Shown piece after piece: positions 43,051-52,086 of a stretch of 55,150 bases of DNA. Location: NCBI GenBank assembly GCA_947446925.1, contig CANFHU010000019.1, forward strand, positions 1 to 55,150, read 5' to 3'. Origin of the DNA: Flavobacteriia bacterium (GTDB taxonomy: Bacteria > Bacteroidota > Bacteroidia > Flavobacteriales_D > Crocinitomicaceae). A program made the translations under genes and the position numbers. Position 1 is the stretch's first letter. Each line of letters opens with the position of its first letter. The notes under the pieces are model-generated. The model ran no database searches, was not told where the DNA came from, and was given only the letters and a program-made list of their open reading frames with translations.

Positions 43051-43980
43051 ATGAATTCCGTTAACTCTACATCGGTAATAAAGAACATAGCCTACGATTT
43101 AGGTTTTCAATTTTGTGGAATTTCAAAAGCTGCTTTTTTAGAAGATGAAGCAGTTCGTTTAGAAAAGTGGCTTTCTACCTCTAAAAACGGTAAAATGGCT
43201 TATATGGAGAACCATTTTGATATGCGTCTAGACCCACGTTTGTTGGTTCCTGGAGCTAAAAGTGTAGTTTCTCTTCTCTATAATTATTATCCTGAAAAAA
43301 AACAGCGTGAAGATTCTTTTAATGTTTCGAAGTATGCTTATGGTACGGATTATCATTTTGTATTAAAAGAAAAATTAAAACTTTTTTTAGATCTAATTCG
43401 TATTGAAATTGGTGAAGTAGCTGGTCGCGTTTTTGTTGATTCTGCACCTGTAATGGATAAAGTTTGGGCTAAAAAGTCTGGATTGGGATGGGTTGGAAAA
43501 CATAGTAATTTGATCCACCCCAAAAATGGGTCGTTTTTTTTTATTGCTGAATTAATTATTGATTTAGATTTAGAAGCCGATGGTCCAATAAAAGATTATT
43601 GCGGAACTTGTACACGTTGTATTGATGCATGTCCAACAGATGCAATTGTTGAACCATATGTAGTGGATGGTTCTAAGTGTATATCCTATTTAACGATTGA
43701 ACTAAAAGATGAAATTCTGCCAAATGAGTTTTCGGGTAAGATGAAAGATTGGATATTTGGATGTGATATATGTCAAGATGTTTGTCCTTGGAATCGATTT
43801 TCTACTCCGAATAATGATCCATTGTTTTCTCCAAATAATTTATTGTTAGATTATACCAAAAATGACTGGAAAGACTTGACAGATGAATTGTTTTCAAATT
43901 TGTTTAAGAATAGCGCTGTTAAACGCACTAAGAAGAATGGGTTAATGCGAAATATTAATTTCATTCAAAATAAATCATAA
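43051..43980 (+). CDS. queG: Epoxyqueuosine reductase
   Basis: QueG reduces epoxyqueuosine to queuosine in tRNA using cobalamin and two 4Fe-4S clusters, the last step of the pathway begun by QueA. The 309-residue protein has the catalytic Asp region [20 protein letters not shown] (Asp130) and the cobalamin-binding [10 protein letters not shown]. The first cluster has [12 protein letters not shown] (Cys184, 187, 190, 194) and the second [10 protein letters not shown] (Cys238, 241, 245). It lacks the extra C-terminal HEAT-like domain of longer homologues, as is common for this phylum. Five bases separate it from ruvB and three from the next gene. Confidence 0.95.
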   Translation: MNSVNSTSVIKNIAYDLGFQFCGISKAAFLEDEAVRLEKWLSTSKNGKMAYMENHFDMRLDPRLLVPGAKSVVSLLYNYYPEKKQREDSFNVSKYAYGTDYHFVLKEKLKLFLDLIRIEIGEVAGRVFVDSAPVMDKVWAKKSGLGWVGKHSNLIHPKNGSFFFIAELIIDLDLEADGPIKDYCGTCTRCIDACPTDAIVEPYVVDGSKCISYLTIELKDEILPNEFSGKMKDWIFGCDICQDVCPWNRFSTPNNDPLFSPNNLLLDYTKNDWKDLTDELFSNLFKNSAVKRTKKNGLMRNINFIQNKS

Positions 43981-43983
43981 TTT

Positions 43984-45570
43984 ATGTCTTTAAAAGCCTA
44001 CTCCGGAGTTTGGGATGAACAGGCAGCATCTCATTTATTAAGAAGAACGATGTTTGGTCCTACTTTTCAGCAAATAAAGTATGCTACCCAAAAAGGTATG
44101 GAAAACGTAATTGATGAATTACTCATTTTACCTGACTCAACCCTTCCTATAGTGGTTAGTGACAAAGAAGCAGTTGTTAGTCAGGGACAATCATGGGTAA
44201 ATTCTCCTTTTCCAGTTATAAATCCGCAAGAAACTCAAAGTGCTCGCAATGAATCGTTAGCTGGATGGATATTTCAAAATATCCATAACGAATCTTTGAG
44301 TATTCATGAAAAGATGACATTGTTTTGGCAGAATCATTTTGCGGTAGAAGAAAGTAGTGATGCAAGAGCTACCTATTATTATTATAAGTTATTACGGGAA
44401 AATGCACTTGGAAATATTAAAGATTTAATAAAACAAATCACGATTAATCCAAGTATGTTACAATTTTTAAATGGAAATTCAAATACAAAGAATAGTCCGA
44501 ATGAAAATTATTCGCGAGAATTATTGGAATTATTTTCTATTGGAAAAGGAGAACAGATAGGTGAAGGAGACTATACAAATTATACTGAGGCTGATATAAA
44601 AGAAGGCGCAAAAATATTGACTGGATGGAGAATTGATGGTATTCAAAGTAGCTTTAGTACAAAAGTAAATGCAACATTTGTTGCTAGTAAACACGACACA
44701 ACAACCAAGAATTTATCTTCCAGATTAGGCAATATAGTTGTTGTAAATGGCAACGAAAATGAATATGCAAATTATATTGATATTTTATTTGAAACTGAAC
44801 ATGCAGCACAGTTTATAAGTAAAAAATTATATCGTTGGTTTGTAAATTATGCAATTACTCCTGAAGTACAAGTTAATATTATTGATCCAATGGTTCAATT
44901 ATTAGTAGTGCATAATTATGAATTGAAACCAGTCATTAAAGCATTATTGTCCAGTGCTCATTTTTATGATATCACAAATCGAGGTACTATTATTAAAAAT
45001 CCAATAGAATTGGTGTTTTCAATGTTGAATAGTACAGAGTCTAAGATTTCCTATACAACACAAATTAACTATGATTTTTATAGTCAGTTGGGTAGCATAT
45101 GTGCAGTAATGGGGATGAACTATTTTAGACCACCGAATGTTGGAGGTTGGCCTGCCTATTATCAAGCACCTAATTACACGAGATTATGGATTAATTCTAG
45201 TTATATCAATTTACGTTTTTTGATTTCTTCTGTATTAACATTAACAGATAAGTTTAAATCTAAAATAGATAAAACTAAATCTTGGCAAATAGATTTGATT
45301 GGTTTTATTCAAGGACTTTCTTCTCCTTCCGATCCAATTCAACTAATAGATGATTTAGCATTGATTTTCTGTCCTAAAGGATTGTCAATAGAAGCGAAAG
45401 CGAAACTTAAATCACTCTTAACAAATGGACTTCCTGATTTTGAATGGTCTGTGCAATATGATGAGTATGTGAAAAATCCATCGGATATTTCTATGAAACA
45501 GGCGTTAATGTTTCGGATAGGCTTAACCTTAGATAATTTGTTTAAGTTGCCAGAGTTTCAAACAATTTAA
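43984..45570 (+). CDS. DUF1800 family protein
   Basis: This 528-residue protein is of the DUF1800 family, which is nearly always paired with a DUF1501 gene, as here. The family marks are HLLRRTMFGPTFQQI near the start, MTLFWQNHFAVEE, PNENYSRELLELFSIGKG (about 174-191), and FRPPNVGGWPAYY (about 380-393). I see no signal peptide, which is unusual if it works on the same substrate as the secreted DUF1501 partner. The biochemical role of the family is not established, though an association with exported proteins or polymer export is suspected. It is translationally close to queG, with three bases between. Confidence 0.9.
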   Translation: MSLKAYSGVWDEQAASHLLRRTMFGPTFQQIKYATQKGMENVIDELLILPDSTLPIVVSDKEAVVSQGQSWVNSPFPVINPQETQSARNESLAGWIFQNIHNESLSIHEKMTLFWQNHFAVEESSDARATYYYYKLLRENALGNIKDLIKQITINPSMLQFLNGNSNTKNSPNENYSRELLELFSIGKGEQIGEGDYTNYTEADIKEGAKILTGWRIDGIQSSFSTKVNATFVASKHDTTTKNLSSRLGNIVVVNGNENEYANYIDILFETEHAAQFISKKLYRWFVNYAITPEVQVNIIDPMVQLLVVHNYELKPVIKALLSSAHFYDITNRGTIIKNPIELVFSMLNSTESKISYTTQINYDFYSQLGSICAVMGMNYFRPPNVGGWPAYYQAPNYTRLWINSSYINLRFLISSVLTLTDKFKSKIDKTKSWQIDLIGFIQGLSSPSDPIQLIDDLALIFCPKGLSIEAKAKLKSLLTNGLPDFEWSVQYDEYVKNPSDISMKQALMFRIGLTLDNLFKLPEFQTI

Positions 45571-45580
45571 GGATCTAATT

Positions 45581-47137
45581 ATGGAAAGAAGAAATTTTAT
45601 AAAAAAATCAGCACTTGCGTCGTTGACTATACCTTTCATGTTTAAGAATTATAGTTATGCTGCCGTAACTGAACCTTTATTTAATTTAAAACGAAGTGTA
45701 GAAGATAAAGTATTAGTTTTGATTTGTCTAAATGGAGGTAATGATGGTTTAAATACTTTAATACCAATAGATTCATATGCTAATTTATATAAACAACGAA
45801 CAAACATTATTCTTCCAGAAAATAAGTTGATTCAAGTCACTACCAAAAATGCCTTTCATCCTGCTATGACAGGGATGGCAAATTTGCTTCAGAAAGGTAA
45901 ATTATCTGTGATACAAAATGTAGGTTATCCAACGCAAAATCGATCGCATTTTCGATCAACAGATATTTGGACAAGTGGTTCACTAGAACAAACTATCACA
46001 ACAGGTTGGTTAGGTAGAAATTTTGATAATGATTTTCCGGGTTTTCCAGATGGTTTCCCAAATGAAACATATAAAGATCCGTTTGCAATTACTATGGGTT
46101 ATGAAGTTTCAGCTACTTGTCAAGGTGTTTTAGGTAATTTCTCTCATACAGTTAATAATCCAAATGATGCGTTAAATGTGTCATTATCTTCAGCAGTTAA
46201 CGATGGCACCTATTATGGTAGTCACATGGAATTTTTGAGTACAATTATCGCTCAAACAAATAAATATGGAACACGTGTACTTGATGCAGCGAAAAAAGGC
46301 AATAATTTATCCCAAAAATACGATTCAAAAAATCAACTAGCAACGCAATTAAAGTATGTTGCTCAAATGATTTCAGGTGGTTTAAAAACGAATGTATATG
46401 TTGTTAATGTATCTGGTTTTGACACTCATGATTCCCAAGTTTTAGAATCGGATACAACACTCGGTAACCATGCTGATTTATTAAAAACTGTTTCAGAAGC
46501 AATTGAAGCCTTTCAAGATGATCTTACATTACTTGGATTTGAGCAACGAGTTATAGGCATGACATTTTCAGAGTTTGGTAGACAAATTGCGTCTAATGCC
46601 AGTTTTGGAACAGATCATGGCGATGCAGCCCCATTATTTTTGTTTGGATCTTGTTTAGAGACGCCTATTTATGGTAACAATCCAGTCATATCCGATCAAA
46701 TAATTCACCAAGAAGGCGTTTCAATGGAAATCGATTTCAGGGATGTATATGCTTCTATATTAAAAGATTGGTTTGAGGTTTCGCCTGTAGAAATTCAAAA
46801 AATGTTTGCACATGAAATTAAGTTTCATCGTATAATTGGTGGTTGTTCATTAAACTTAGATGAATTAGTGGACGATAGTACATTGACATTGTTATATCCT
46901 AATCCTGTTTCAATTTCTGCCACACTTCGGATTGCTACACAAAATGAATTCGTAAAAGTTTCCGTTTATACATTATTAGGTCATGAGAAAAACAATATTT
47001 ACGAAGGCATGCTAGCACAAGAATTGCATAAATTACCACTTGATTTTACCGATTTACCTGCTGGAAATTATATTTTGCGAATACAAAAGAACTCTGGAGA
47101 TGAGAAAGTAAATTTTTTCAAGTTGAAAACGGATTAA
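45581..47137 (+). CDS. DUF1501 family secreted protein with Tat-like signal and T9SS sorting domain
   Basis: The 518-residue product starts with a twin-arginine-like signal (MERRNFIKKSALASLTIPFM). The body is a DUF1501 domain of the alkaline-phosphatase/sulfatase-like fold: CLNGGNDGLNTLIPIDSY (about 49-66) has the metal-binding Asp, SHFRSTDIWTSGS follows, and GMTFSEFGRQIASNASFGTD (about 328-347) and DHGDAAPLF hold later metal-type ligands. The C-terminal 80 residues form a type A T9SS domain (LYPNPVSISATLRIA, LPAGNYILRIQ). The stop codon overlaps the stop of the convergent gene by four bases. The substrate is unknown. Confidence 0.9.
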   Translation: MERRNFIKKSALASLTIPFMFKNYSYAAVTEPLFNLKRSVEDKVLVLICLNGGNDGLNTLIPIDSYANLYKQRTNIILPENKLIQVTTKNAFHPAMTGMANLLQKGKLSVIQNVGYPTQNRSHFRSTDIWTSGSLEQTITTGWLGRNFDNDFPGFPDGFPNETYKDPFAITMGYEVSATCQGVLGNFSHTVNNPNDALNVSLSSAVNDGTYYGSHMEFLSTIIAQTNKYGTRVLDAAKKGNNLSQKYDSKNQLATQLKYVAQMISGGLKTNVYVVNVSGFDTHDSQVLESDTTLGNHADLLKTVSEAIEAFQDDLTLLGFEQRVIGMTFSEFGRQIASNASFGTDHGDAAPLFLFGSCLETPIYGNNPVISDQIIHQEGVSMEIDFRDVYASILKDWFEVSPVEIQKMFAHEIKFHRIIGGCSLNLDELVDDSTLTLLYPNPVSISATLRIATQNEFVKVSVYTLLGHEKNNIYEGMLAQELHKLPLDFTDLPAGNYILRIQKNSGDEKVNFFKLKTD

Positions 47138-48681
47138 TTATTTTCGTTATTGAAAGAATTGTTAGTTATAAACAGTCCAATAAAAAAACTATAAAAACTC
47201 ATTCCCGCAAGGGTAGACAAAGTATCCTCTACTAAAAAGGAGGCAACACATATAGAAAGGAAAATAATAGGGAGTAAATCTTTTTTACACCAAATTGTTC
47301 GAAATGTATTGGTAATATGCATTAAGAATAATAAAAGTCCAATAGTACCTGTTGCTATAGCTATTCCTAAAAATTGGTTATGGCTTTCTAATCTGTTTTT
47401 TGGCTCTAGCAACGAACTTAAATTGTCGTATTCTTTTTGGTAACTTTCTTTATAATCACCTATTCCCGTTCCAATTAACCAGTTTTTTTTAAAAATTGAC
47501 CACCCTGTTTTCCAGTATTCTATCCGATGTAAAATACTATGTCCATTCGGATTTTCACGACTATTTAATTCAAAATTTAACTCATTCACTCTATTTTGTA
47601 AACCTGTTTTTAAATTTAAAATAGAAGGAATACCTAATTCAATGTTTTTTATGTCCAGATTGGATAATTTATTTATCCCTTCCGCATCTTTTGTCAGACC
47701 TTTAGAGGTCAAATATCTTATTAAGACAGAATGGTAACTAAAATCATTTTTTGTAAATGAGTTAAGTGCAATGTCAGACTTTGTTTTCCAAGTACTATCT
47801 AGTTCTTGTTCATTTATAAAACAATTTAATGGGTATCCATTTTCCATTGCTTTGGAAATAGTGTCGTGGAAGTATAGATGTCCTAATTTTGTGTATGTGG
47901 GATATGACTTTATATTTATTTTTTTTGGGGTAGAATTATTAATAATAAAGACGCCTAAAATTGATATTAGAATTATAATAGCAATAGAACTTAATGAACA
48001 AATTCGCACCCATTTATTGGGATTTTTCAATCCAATGATTAAAAGAACTAGGAAGCATACAATACATGTTAATACTCCACTTAAAACTTGTGCATAATAT
48101 GTATAAAAAAGTAACCAGGTTAACCCCAACCAAACTATTATTTTGACACTAATTTTGGTCTTTTTTTGGAAAATAAGGATAAATATTGCAAAGACAACAA
48201 ATAGAGAGAAGCGTATGTGTGAAATAAATAAAGACATGGTTCTTATATCTTTATCTGGAGAGAAATTTAGTTGAAAAGTACCGAAATTAATAATGCTTTC
48301 AACAATTACTAAACCTGCAAAAAGTTGTAAAATGATCAATTTGTTTTTATTCGATAGTACAGGTAATGCAACAATTACAATTGGTAAAAGAATTAAATTG
48401 CATTTAGATAGTAAGTCTGAAAGCCCGGGAAGAATAAGTTCTGACCAAAATAATGAGGTAATATAAAATCCAATGAATAGAATAAATAGAAGTAGGGATT
48501 TATTTTTCTTTATTCGATTAAAACCTTCTGAATAGTTTCCGAGTCCAATAAAAATTATAATAAAATATGCAGTACTTAAAGATAGAATTGCTTTACTAAA
48601 AAGTAGTCCGATAATAACCATTAAACACCCAAACATTAAAAGTGATTGGGTATTAATAGGATTCGTTTTTCGAAGAAACAT
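47134..48681 (-). CDS. Second O-antigen ligase (WaaL/Wzy_C)-family protein with enlarged periplasmic loop
   Basis: The 515-residue protein has about ten hydrophobic helices and the family signature RIEYWKTGWSIFKKNWLIGT, GIGDYKESYQKEY and ESHNQFLGIAIATG. Between the N-terminal helices and this signature is an unusually long, soluble-looking periplasmic segment (about residues 250-385) of charged helices. Ligase, polymerase or protein-glycosylation roles cannot be separated. It is the last gene after rnpA and the S41 peptidase, with a 13-base gap to the latter. Its stop overlaps that of the DUF1501 gene, so the two transcripts converge with no spacer. Confidence 0.82.
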   Translation of the reverse strand: MFLRKTNPINTQSLLMFGCLMVIIGLLFSKAILSLSTAYFIIIFIGLGNYSEGFNRIKKNKSLLLFILFIGFYITSLFWSELILPGLSDLLSKCNLILLPIVIVALPVLSNKNKLIILQLFAGLVIVESIINFGTFQLNFSPDKDIRTMSLFISHIRFSLFVVFAIFILIFQKKTKISVKIIVWLGLTWLLFYTYYAQVLSGVLTCIVCFLVLLIIGLKNPNKWVRICSLSSIAIIILISILGVFIINNSTPKKINIKSYPTYTKLGHLYFHDTISKAMENGYPLNCFINEQELDSTWKTKSDIALNSFTKNDFSYHSVLIRYLTSKGLTKDAEGINKLSNLDIKNIELGIPSILNLKTGLQNRVNELNFELNSRENPNGHSILHRIEYWKTGWSIFKKNWLIGTGIGDYKESYQKEYDNLSSLLEPKNRLESHNQFLGIAIATGTIGLLLFLMHITNTFRTIWCKKDLLPIIFLSICVASFLVEDTLSTLAGMSFYSFFIGLFITNNSFNNENN

Positions 48682-48694
48682 ATTGTACTAACGT

Positions 48695-50320
48695 CTATTT
48701 TTTCAATATCGTATTTATTTCTTTCGAATTTTGGATTATTTCTTTTGCTTTTTCTACGAAATCATCGGATTTAAACGCATGCACTGCTCTTCCTTTTTGA
48801 AAATAAAATCTGGATACAATTTCATTTTCTAAAATATTACTAATCTCTACTTTAAATTTTTCTAAATCACTTTCTTTCGAAGGGGTTAATTTTTTGAATA
48901 ACGCCTCATATTCTGTTTTAGAATCATCGAAATAACCCTCTTCTTCAGCTGTTTTACGCATTTTACGTAGCATTTCTTCTGAAGCGGTTGTATAATCAAA
49001 TGTGTCTTTTAAAACTAATTTTTTAAATTCTTCGTAATCCTCTTTGGTTAATGTAAAAGTACCTGCATCTGGGATAGAAGTATGTGTGTTTGCGTATTTA
49101 GTAGCGTAGTTAAAGATGAAGTTTTTGTTCACTAACATTGCAGTTAATCTGCTAAATTCTTTCTCTTTTATTTTGATATCTGGTTCGATACCTCTTCCAT
49201 CTATCACTTCTCTGCCGTGAGTAGTTTTAAATTTTTTGATTAAAGAATCTGCAATTGCATGTGGACGTTCACCTTCCGCTTTTTCGTAGTACTCTAATTT
49301 TTGCACACATCTACCAGAAGGAGTGTAATATTTTGCAATTGTTAGTTTCATTTTTGAACCATATTTCAAATCGAAAGTTCGTTGTACTAATCCTTTTCCA
49401 TAAGATGTAGTACCTATGATTACCGCACGATCCAAATCTTGTAAACTACCTGAAACAATTTCGCTTGCAGAAGCGGAGCCATCATCAATTAGCACTACTA
49501 AAGGAATCGTAAGATCAAGTGGTTCTTCTGTTGTTATATACAGTTTGTTTTCATCTTGAATTCTTCCTTTAGTACTTACAACAAGTTGATTTTTAGGCAC
49601 GAACATATTTACAATTTTAACGGCTTCCATAAGTAATCCTCCACCGTTACCCCGTAAATCTAAAATTAACTCTTTCATGCCTTGGCCTTTCAACTCTTTA
49701 AATGCTTTTATTACTTCTTCGGATGCTGTTTGTGTAAAACTATTTAATTTGATGTATCCAATATTTTTAGAAAGTATGCCAGCATAAGGCACATCTGGAA
49801 TTTTTATTTCATCTCTTGTAATAGGTATATTTAATTCTTTACCATCTCGTAAAACCTTCACTTGAATTGTAGTTCCTTTAGGACCTTTTAATGCTGCAGA
49901 AACATCATCGGAAGGTTTATTACACATGTCTTTACCATCAATAGAAATGATTTTATCTCCCGCTTTTAAACCAGATTTTTGCGCTGGATTTCCTTCATAA
50001 GGTTCGGATATATAGATGCAATTATCGATTTTACGAATTAAAGCGCCTATACCACCATATTGACCAGTAGTCATCATTCTATAATCTTCCATGTTTGCTT
50101 CATGGTAATATACTGTATATGGATCTAGTTCTTTCAACATGGCATCAATCGCCACTTTACATAGTTTTCCAGGTTTAGGTTCATCGACATAATGCAATTC
50201 TAGATTTTGATGAATTAAATCCATTAATTCCATTCCTTTGATAAGTTCGAATCCATTGGATTGTGCGGATAATTTTAAAGTAAATGTTAGAGCAAGAACT
50301 AAAAAAAGTATTTTTTGCAT
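48695..50320 (-). CDS. S41 family C-terminal processing peptidase (CtpA/Prc type)
   Basis: The 541-residue exported serine protease has a signal peptide (MQKILFLVLALTFTLKLSA, then Q), so it is periplasmic. A PDZ domain follows (YGGIGALIRK, GLKAGDKIISIDGKD, about 89-150), then the S41 catalytic domain with NSFTQTASEEVIKAFKEL, LDLRGNGGGLLMEAV and DDGSASASEIVSG. The last has the nucleophilic Ser (about 284), and GTTSYGKGLVQ holds the general-base Lys (about 309). The frame opens at a TTG at 50338, but the ATG at 50320 starts the signal peptide. It sits just downstream of rnpA in the same operon. Substrates probably include envelope proteins. Confidence 0.93.
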   Translation of the reverse strand: MQKILFLVLALTFTLKLSAQSNGFELIKGMELMDLIHQNLELHYVDEPKPGKLCKVAIDAMLKELDPYTVYYHEANMEDYRMMTTGQYGGIGALIRKIDNCIYISEPYEGNPAQKSGLKAGDKIISIDGKDMCNKPSDDVSAALKGPKGTTIQVKVLRDGKELNIPITRDEIKIPDVPYAGILSKNIGYIKLNSFTQTASEEVIKAFKELKGQGMKELILDLRGNGGGLLMEAVKIVNMFVPKNQLVVSTKGRIQDENKLYITTEEPLDLTIPLVVLIDDGSASASEIVSGSLQDLDRAVIIGTTSYGKGLVQRTFDLKYGSKMKLTIAKYYTPSGRCVQKLEYYEKAEGERPHAIADSLIKKFKTTHGREVIDGRGIEPDIKIKEKEFSRLTAMLVNKNFIFNYATKYANTHTSIPDAGTFTLTKEDYEEFKKLVLKDTFDYTTASEEMLRKMRKTAEEEGYFDDSKTEYEALFKKLTPSKESDLEKFKVEISNILENEIVSRFYFQKGRAVHAFKSDDFVEKAKEIIQNSKEINTILKK

Positions 50321-50344
50321 AATATAGTTATGTTTCAAGATGAA

Positions 50345-50737
50345 TTAAGCGTCTAATTTACTGAATTCTGTGATTAATTTTTTAAAGAGTGTTTCCGTTT
50401 TTTTTAAAAGTACTTCGTAATCCATTTCTTCTTTATTTGTATAGACAAAAAATAAAGCTAATTGTTTTTTATTTTCTGAAAGGTAATCTTCTAAAATGTA
50501 TTTGTTTTTACGAATAGTTTCTCTACATAAACGTTTGATTCTGTTTCTATCGTGTGCTTTTCTGAAAATTCGTTTAGGTGCTGCGATTACGATTTGGAAA
50601 GATTTTTCTGAGGGTAATTCGGAGAAACAATAATTAAGTACAAACGGAAATTGTTTCACACTGCGTTTTGCTTCAAAAATTTGTTGTATTATTTTTTGAC
50701 TGCAGAGTTTGTATTCTTTTCCGAGGGATTGGTCCAT
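50345..50737 (-). CDS. rnpA: Ribonuclease P protein component
   Basis: The 130-residue basic protein binds the RNase P RNA and helps mature the 5' ends of tRNAs. The family signature is KAHDRNRIKRLCRETIRKNK (about 60-79, the RNR motif), preceded by IVIAAPKRIFR and the N-terminal LCSQKIIQQIFEAKRSVK. It is usually next to rpmH near the replication origin, but rpmH is not present here; the upstream 200 bases are AT-rich with no gene. In this window it heads an operon with the S41 peptidase and ligase-family genes. Confidence 0.93.
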   Translation of the reverse strand: MDQSLGKEYKLCSQKIIQQIFEAKRSVKQFPFVLNYCFSELPSEKSFQIVIAAPKRIFRKAHDRNRIKRLCRETIRKNKYILEDYLSENKKQLALFFVYTNKEEMDYEVLLKKTETLFKKLITEFSKLDA

Positions 50738-50892
50738 GTACTAAAATTAGTGTTTTTTTTGTGGATTTATAAAATTAGTTTAATAGTAAGCGTTTTCGTG
50801 TGCGGTGTATTTTTTAATTTATTGTTTTTTTTAGAACTTAATTAATTCGTTTTTGAGTGAGTTTTTACATTAATTTATTGATAATTATTTTA

Positions 50893-50927
50893 TTGTGGGT
50901 AATCTAAGTTATTTTAACATACCTTTA
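50893..50927 (+). promoter_or_regulatory. Candidate promoter for the surface-fibre locus
   Basis: TACCTTTA at 50920-50927 is one base from the TAnnTTTG consensus, and a TTG at 50893-50895 lies 24 bases upstream, one base beyond the usual maximum. Transcription would start about 15 bases before the ATG at 50951. The same octamer with the same 24-base spacing occurs before the VIT1 gene. Confidence 0.4.
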
Positions 50928-50950
50928 CATCATTAAAATAAGAAAAAAAT

Positions 50951-52066
50951 ATGATTTTGAAACTAAAATTTGGTTTTTTATTGTTATTATTTGGGTGTAC
51001 TAGTTCAACGCTTTTTGCACAAAAAAAAGCAAGTTTTACTTCGCCAGTTCAGGTGTGTGAAAATGCTGAAATTATTTTTAGAAGTAATTCTGCAGTTTCA
51101 GGAGCATCAATCAATGAATTTGCTTGGGATTTAAATGGGGATGGGATTTTTGAAAAGAAAACTTCTAATGATACTTTATCCTATGTTTATTTTGCAGATA
51201 CTTTATCTACAAAGTATGGAGGTCAGCATTCGTTTGATGTTCAATTACGCATCGTAACTAGTTTAAACGATACATTATTTTCCCAAAAACGTACTATTAA
51301 AGTTAATTATATTCCAGTACTAACTAATTCTAAAACACCTTATTATGATACTGTTGCTTGTAAACTGGATACTTTGAAGTTTTTTAATAATTACTTTGTC
51401 TCTGAAGGGACAATAGAAAATACCTATTGGTATTTCAATAACCAGGATGAGACTTATACACAAACTTTTTTTAAAAGAGCGTTTACAAAGGCGGGTAAGT
51501 TTATTGTAAAAACCCTAGCGATTACAGATAAAAATTGTCGTAATAGTTCTGAAGGTATCGTTCATATAAAAGAGATTCCATCAGGTAAATTAACTTACAG
51601 TGGGGATACTACATTTTATAACGATAAGAACATAAATGTTATAGTAACAGGAGATTTCTCAAGTTTGGTTTGGAGTACAGGCGATACCACTCCAACGATT
51701 AATGTAAATACAAGTGGAATTTATACAGCATCCATTAAAAATGATGAAGGTTGCGTGATTAAGTTAACATCCTCAAAAATTAATGTAATGATTGAGAAAA
51801 AAATTCAAGCAACAAATTTATTGACATTGAATGATGATGGTAAAAATGATGCATGGAAAATATTAGAAATCGAAGCGTATGGTGTTTGTGAAGTTCATGT
51901 ATTTGATCGAAATGGTTCAGAGGTATTTTCCAGTAAAGATTATAAAAATGATTGGAAAGGTAAAGATGAATTAGGAGAGAAAATTCCTGCAGGTACCTAT
52001 TATTACACGATTAAAGCTAGTGAGTTAAAAGATATTATTAAAGGTACCTTCAACATTTTGCATTAA
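50951..52066 (+). CDS. Secreted PKD-like protein with T9SS type B C-terminus
   Basis: The 371-residue product has a signal peptide with a cysteine near its end (LLLLFGCTSSTLFA), so it could be a lipoprotein, though a simple cleavage site after LFAQ fits better. A PKD-like module (about 25-125) contains AWDLNGDGIFEKKTSND. A second repeat follows, then a type B (gliding-associated) sorting domain: LLTLNDDGKNDAWKI, FDRNGSEVFSSKDY, NDWKGKDELGEKIPAGTYYY and a KGTFNILH end. The motif normally reads FTPNGDGxND, and here it is diverged. The next gene encodes a PorP/SprF-like protein, the usual partner for type B substrates, so the two probably work together. Confidence 0.88.
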   Translation: MILKLKFGFLLLLFGCTSSTLFAQKKASFTSPVQVCENAEIIFRSNSAVSGASINEFAWDLNGDGIFEKKTSNDTLSYVYFADTLSTKYGGQHSFDVQLRIVTSLNDTLFSQKRTIKVNYIPVLTNSKTPYYDTVACKLDTLKFFNNYFVSEGTIENTYWYFNNQDETYTQTFFKRAFTKAGKFIVKTLAITDKNCRNSSEGIVHIKEIPSGKLTYSGDTTFYNDKNINVIVTGDFSSLVWSTGDTTPTINVNTSGIYTASIKNDEGCVIKLTSSKINVMIEKKIQATNLLTLNDDGKNDAWKILEIEAYGVCEVHVFDRNGSEVFSSKDYKNDWKGKDELGEKIPAGTYYYTIKASELKDIIKGTFNILH

Positions 52067-52086
52067 GTAATTTAAAACAATATAAA

